The notes under the pieces are model-generated. The model saw only the letters and a list, made by a program, of their open reading frames with translations. It was not told the origin of the DNA and made no database searches. From Malus domestica (taxonomy: Eukaryota; Streptophyta; Magnoliopsida; Rosales; Rosaceae): a stretch of DNA of 64,000 nt. Where the stretch lies: positions 384,501 to 448,500 of the forward strand of contig NC_091675.1 of assembly GCF_042453785.1 (NCBI RefSeq), read 5' to 3'. A program made the translations under genes and the position numbers. Positions 61,801 to 64,000 of this stretch are shown here, piece by piece. The first letter of the stretch is position 1. Each line of letters opens with the position of its first letter.

Positions 61801-62050
61801 GACCAAATGGATATCAACTGCTGGTCAGCTTCCACCTGAGTCAGGTTCACCATCCACACTATCCTCCAGTGTATTAAGTGATAACACACTTGCAAATTCT
61901 TTTGGAAAGATGACTGTGGAAGGACCTAGCCAAAATAGTATGACATGTAAGCCAGATCCAAACTCTGTCGCTATTCCAGAGAGTTGTTCAACTGAGTCAA
62001 CTAGCCAATCACAACTTCCTAATGGGGATGTTACTCAAACCGATCATTGA
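58815..62050 (+). CDS. La-related protein (LARP1b/1c-like)
   Basis: Six coding exons: 58815-59333, 59667-60237, 60327-60474, 60583-60673, 61435-61506, 61772-62050; phases agree; 559 residues. The N-terminal half is Ser/Pro/Gly-rich and disordered, with HAHSG, PPPPPP and [10 protein letters not shown] segments. The La motif starts near [19 protein letters not shown] and runs through [17 protein letters not shown] to NEWTKWI. The DM15 region of LARP1a is absent, as in LARP1b and LARP1c. These proteins bind mRNA, and relatives act in mRNA decay, leaf senescence and hormone responses. Start chosen as the first ATG after a GA-rich leader. Not part of the conserved gene order seen to the left. Confidence 0.9.
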
Positions 62051-62059
62051 AGTCGAAGT

Positions 62060-63100
62060 AGATGTTTATCACTAAAAGGATTCAAGCAAAATCATGGAGA
62101 CAAAGTGCACTTCCAATTTTGAAGGGTTTGCTAAGGTAATGGGGGAAGGGAGGTAGCTGTATAGCCTATACCGAGGGCATGCAAATTCTTTTCTTTATAA
62201 ATCTGTTACTTTGCTTAGTTTTGGCATGTTTTTGAGGCTAGTACAGGAAACAAATAAGAAAATAACGATAAATTATTCTTCGATTGAGAAGAAGAAAGAG
62301 AAGAAGATGAAGAGAATCGAGCAAAGGAGAATCTGGAGGTCATTGGTTTGTATAGTTTGGATTTGGTGTGAATGTTTGTGGGTTTATTTTTTGGCGCGCA
62401 TGACTCCACTTATAGAGTAGAGGTGTGATTTGAGCTGCAGTGCACTCTCTGTTTGTTTTCCACCAAAGGATGGTTAGACCTTTTGCTTGAATTTTCACAA
62501 TTTTGTACTCCACTTATGTAACTTTTGCCCATCTTTATTTCTTTTCTTCTCCTTTTAAGTTTATTTCTTGTCAGATAAGTATGTTTCAGATTCTATCATA
62601 TATGCACTTAAGTATTCATATATGTTTGTTTTAGGTTTCTTTTTCAAGATTTCTCAAATGATAAACGTTGATGGGGCTTCCTAATCGAATTGCAATGTCA
62701 CATAGAAACTTGCACATGACATTGCATTTTAGGACCGTGAAACCACAGTAGTGGTGAAACTCTTTCATTTAAGTCCTTCCTCATTTCCTGGTTAGGGACC
62801 CATGTCACGTTCTCATTACTGGTTAAACTTTTGGGATCCTTTTCGTTTTTAATTTTTTCAACACACCATGAAATTGAGGGCTGAAGCTTTCTAACGCATC
62901 TGGATCCAATTGCATGTGTATATATCATGGTTTGTCAATGTGCATGAACATTTGGTACCTGACTAACACCACCATTACTGTTTCTATTCGACAAGCATTG
63001 TATGTTATTTAAAGACTGAAGACCCTTCTCAGTCCTCAACTCAGAATAAGCAGATCAATGGAAAATGAAATATCGATGTCATATATCAATAGCATATTGA
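62060..63100. other. 3' spacer
   Basis: LARP 3' untranslated region and AT-rich spacer; minus-strand frames 62698-62928 are short and unconvincing. Confidence 0.5.
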
Positions 63101-63722
63101 TACTACAACAACAACAAAGCCTTTTCCCACTAAGTGGGGTCGGCTATATGAATCCTAGAACGCCATTGCGCTCGGTTTTGTGTCATGTCCTCCGTTAGAT
63201 CCAAGTAATCAAGTCTTTTCTTAGGGTCTCTTCCAAAGTTTTCCTAGGTCTTCCTCTACCCCTTCGGCCCTGAACTTCTGTCCCGTAGTCACATTTTCGA
63301 ACCGGAGCGTCAGTAGGCCTTCTTTGCACATGTCCAAACCACCGGAACCGATTTTCTCTCATATTTCCTTCAATTTTGGCTACTCCTACTTTACCTTGGA
63401 TATCCTCATTCCCAATCTTATCCTTTCTCGTGTGCCTATACATCCCACGAAGCATCCTCATCTCCGCTACACCCATTTTGTGTACGTGTTGATGCTTCAC
63501 CGCCCAACATTCTGTGCCATACAACATCGTTGGCCTTATTGCCGTCCTATAAAATTTTTCCTTGAGCTTCAGTGGCCTACGACGATCACACAACACGCCG
63601 GATACACTCTTACACTTCATCCATCCAACTTGTATTCTATGGTTGAGATCTCCAGCTAATTCTCCGTTCTCTTGCAAGATAGATCCTAGGTAGCGAAAAC
63701 GGTCACTTTTTGTGATCTTCGC
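63101..63722 (-). mobile_element. RTE-type LINE, 3' fragment
   Basis: Minus-strand frame to a stop at 63195 with RFRYLGSILQENGEL, YRTAIRPTMLYGTECWAV and RFRWFGHVQRR, the C-terminal end of an RTE-clade reverse transcriptase protein, and GRRGRGRPRKTLEE near its end. The tail is a (GTT)n-like run (63102-63118 on the plus strand reads ACTACAACAACAACAAA). The C-terminal ADPT* of the family lies in another frame to 63130, so one base is lost near 63211. The 5' part is missing; the fragment stops near 63722. Confidence 0.8.
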
Positions 63723-63729
63723 TAGATTG

Positions 63730-64000
63730 CTCCGGTCATTAGTGTGGATAAGTATATAAATGGATAGAGATAGGAAAGCAAACACAAGATGTACGTGATT
63801 CACCCAGATTGGCTACGTCCACGGAATAGAGGAGGGTTTACACAAGTACATAGGTTCAAGCTCTCCTTTAGGGAGTACAAGTGAATGATTTAGTACAAAT
63901 GACTTTAGGAAATATTGTGGGAGAATGATCTCGTAACCACGAAACTTCTAAGTCCCGGAGTGTGATATCGGCTTGACTTTCCTTATCTGTCTCATAGGTA
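63730..64000. mobile_element. LTR-like fragment at window edge
   Basis: Sequence including GATTCACCCAGATTGGCTAC and TACACAAGTACATAGG resembles the terminal part of an LTR-type repeat I associate with Rosaceae. It abuts the LINE fragment on the left and runs off the window, so neither ends nor family can be fixed. Confidence 0.4.

Overview
This is a plant nuclear window. Genes are split by short GT-AG introns, intergenic DNA is AT-rich, and MITEs, SINE-like repeats and microsatellites are common. Protein families (PPR, CDPK, expansin, UPF0496, Alba-RGG, LARP1, nucleoredoxin, ATL RING) are those of a flowering plant. Several dispersed repeats look like ones I remember from apple and pear, so Rosaceae (Maleae) is my best guess. 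That is inference, not a database result. All gene models were assembled by eye from reading frames and splice sites.

Left part (1-20.1 kb): a syringolide-induced-like protein (1915-2691, -), a LYRM2-like LYR protein in two exons (4810-5200, +), a mitochondrial P-class PPR (5536-7152, -), several MITEs, a solo LTR with a perfect 5-bp target duplication (9376-10479), a broken second LYR-type gene (10632-11031, +), a seven-exon prolyl 4-hydroxylase (11542-13045, +), a DYW-class PPR (14082-16355, -) and an eight-exon calcium-dependent protein kinase (17227-20108, -).

Middle part (20-45 kb): a two-thioredoxin-domain nucleoredoxin with a 3-kb first intron (21622-26093, -), about 5 kb without genes, an ATL23-like RING-H2 ligase (31391-31789, -), a secreted DsbA/thioredoxin-like protein (34566-35990, +), an eight-exon Alba-RGG protein (37522-39913, +), a decayed C-terminal fragment of proteasome subunit RPN3 (about 41098-41398, +) and an alpha-expansin (43380-44633, +).

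Right part (45-64 kb): a UPF0496/DUF677 membrane protein (45397-46755, -); then a tandem segmental duplication (46712-50643 and 50644-56133) carrying two CAD/mannitol-dehydrogenase-type genes on the minus strand, the first broken and the second intact; a PIF/Harbinger-like nonautonomous element (57369-58251); a LARP1b/c-like La-motif gene (58815-62050, +); and an RTE-like LINE 3' end next to an LTR-like fragment at the window edge.

The most informative observations are three. (1) From UPF0496 back to the syringolide-like gene, the order matches, as I recall it, Arabidopsis At1g20180 to At1g20310 and its duplicate around At1g76010-76065; the RPN3 remnant sits where RPN3 should be. (2) The CAD duplication has a 6-bp microhomology junction whose left edge cuts the first exon of UPF0496. 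(3) Four transposons sit in the second copy with matching empty sites in the first, which gives an internal clock. The single-copy genes are housekeeping or organelle genes with no common pathway; they are linked by ancestral order rather than by function.
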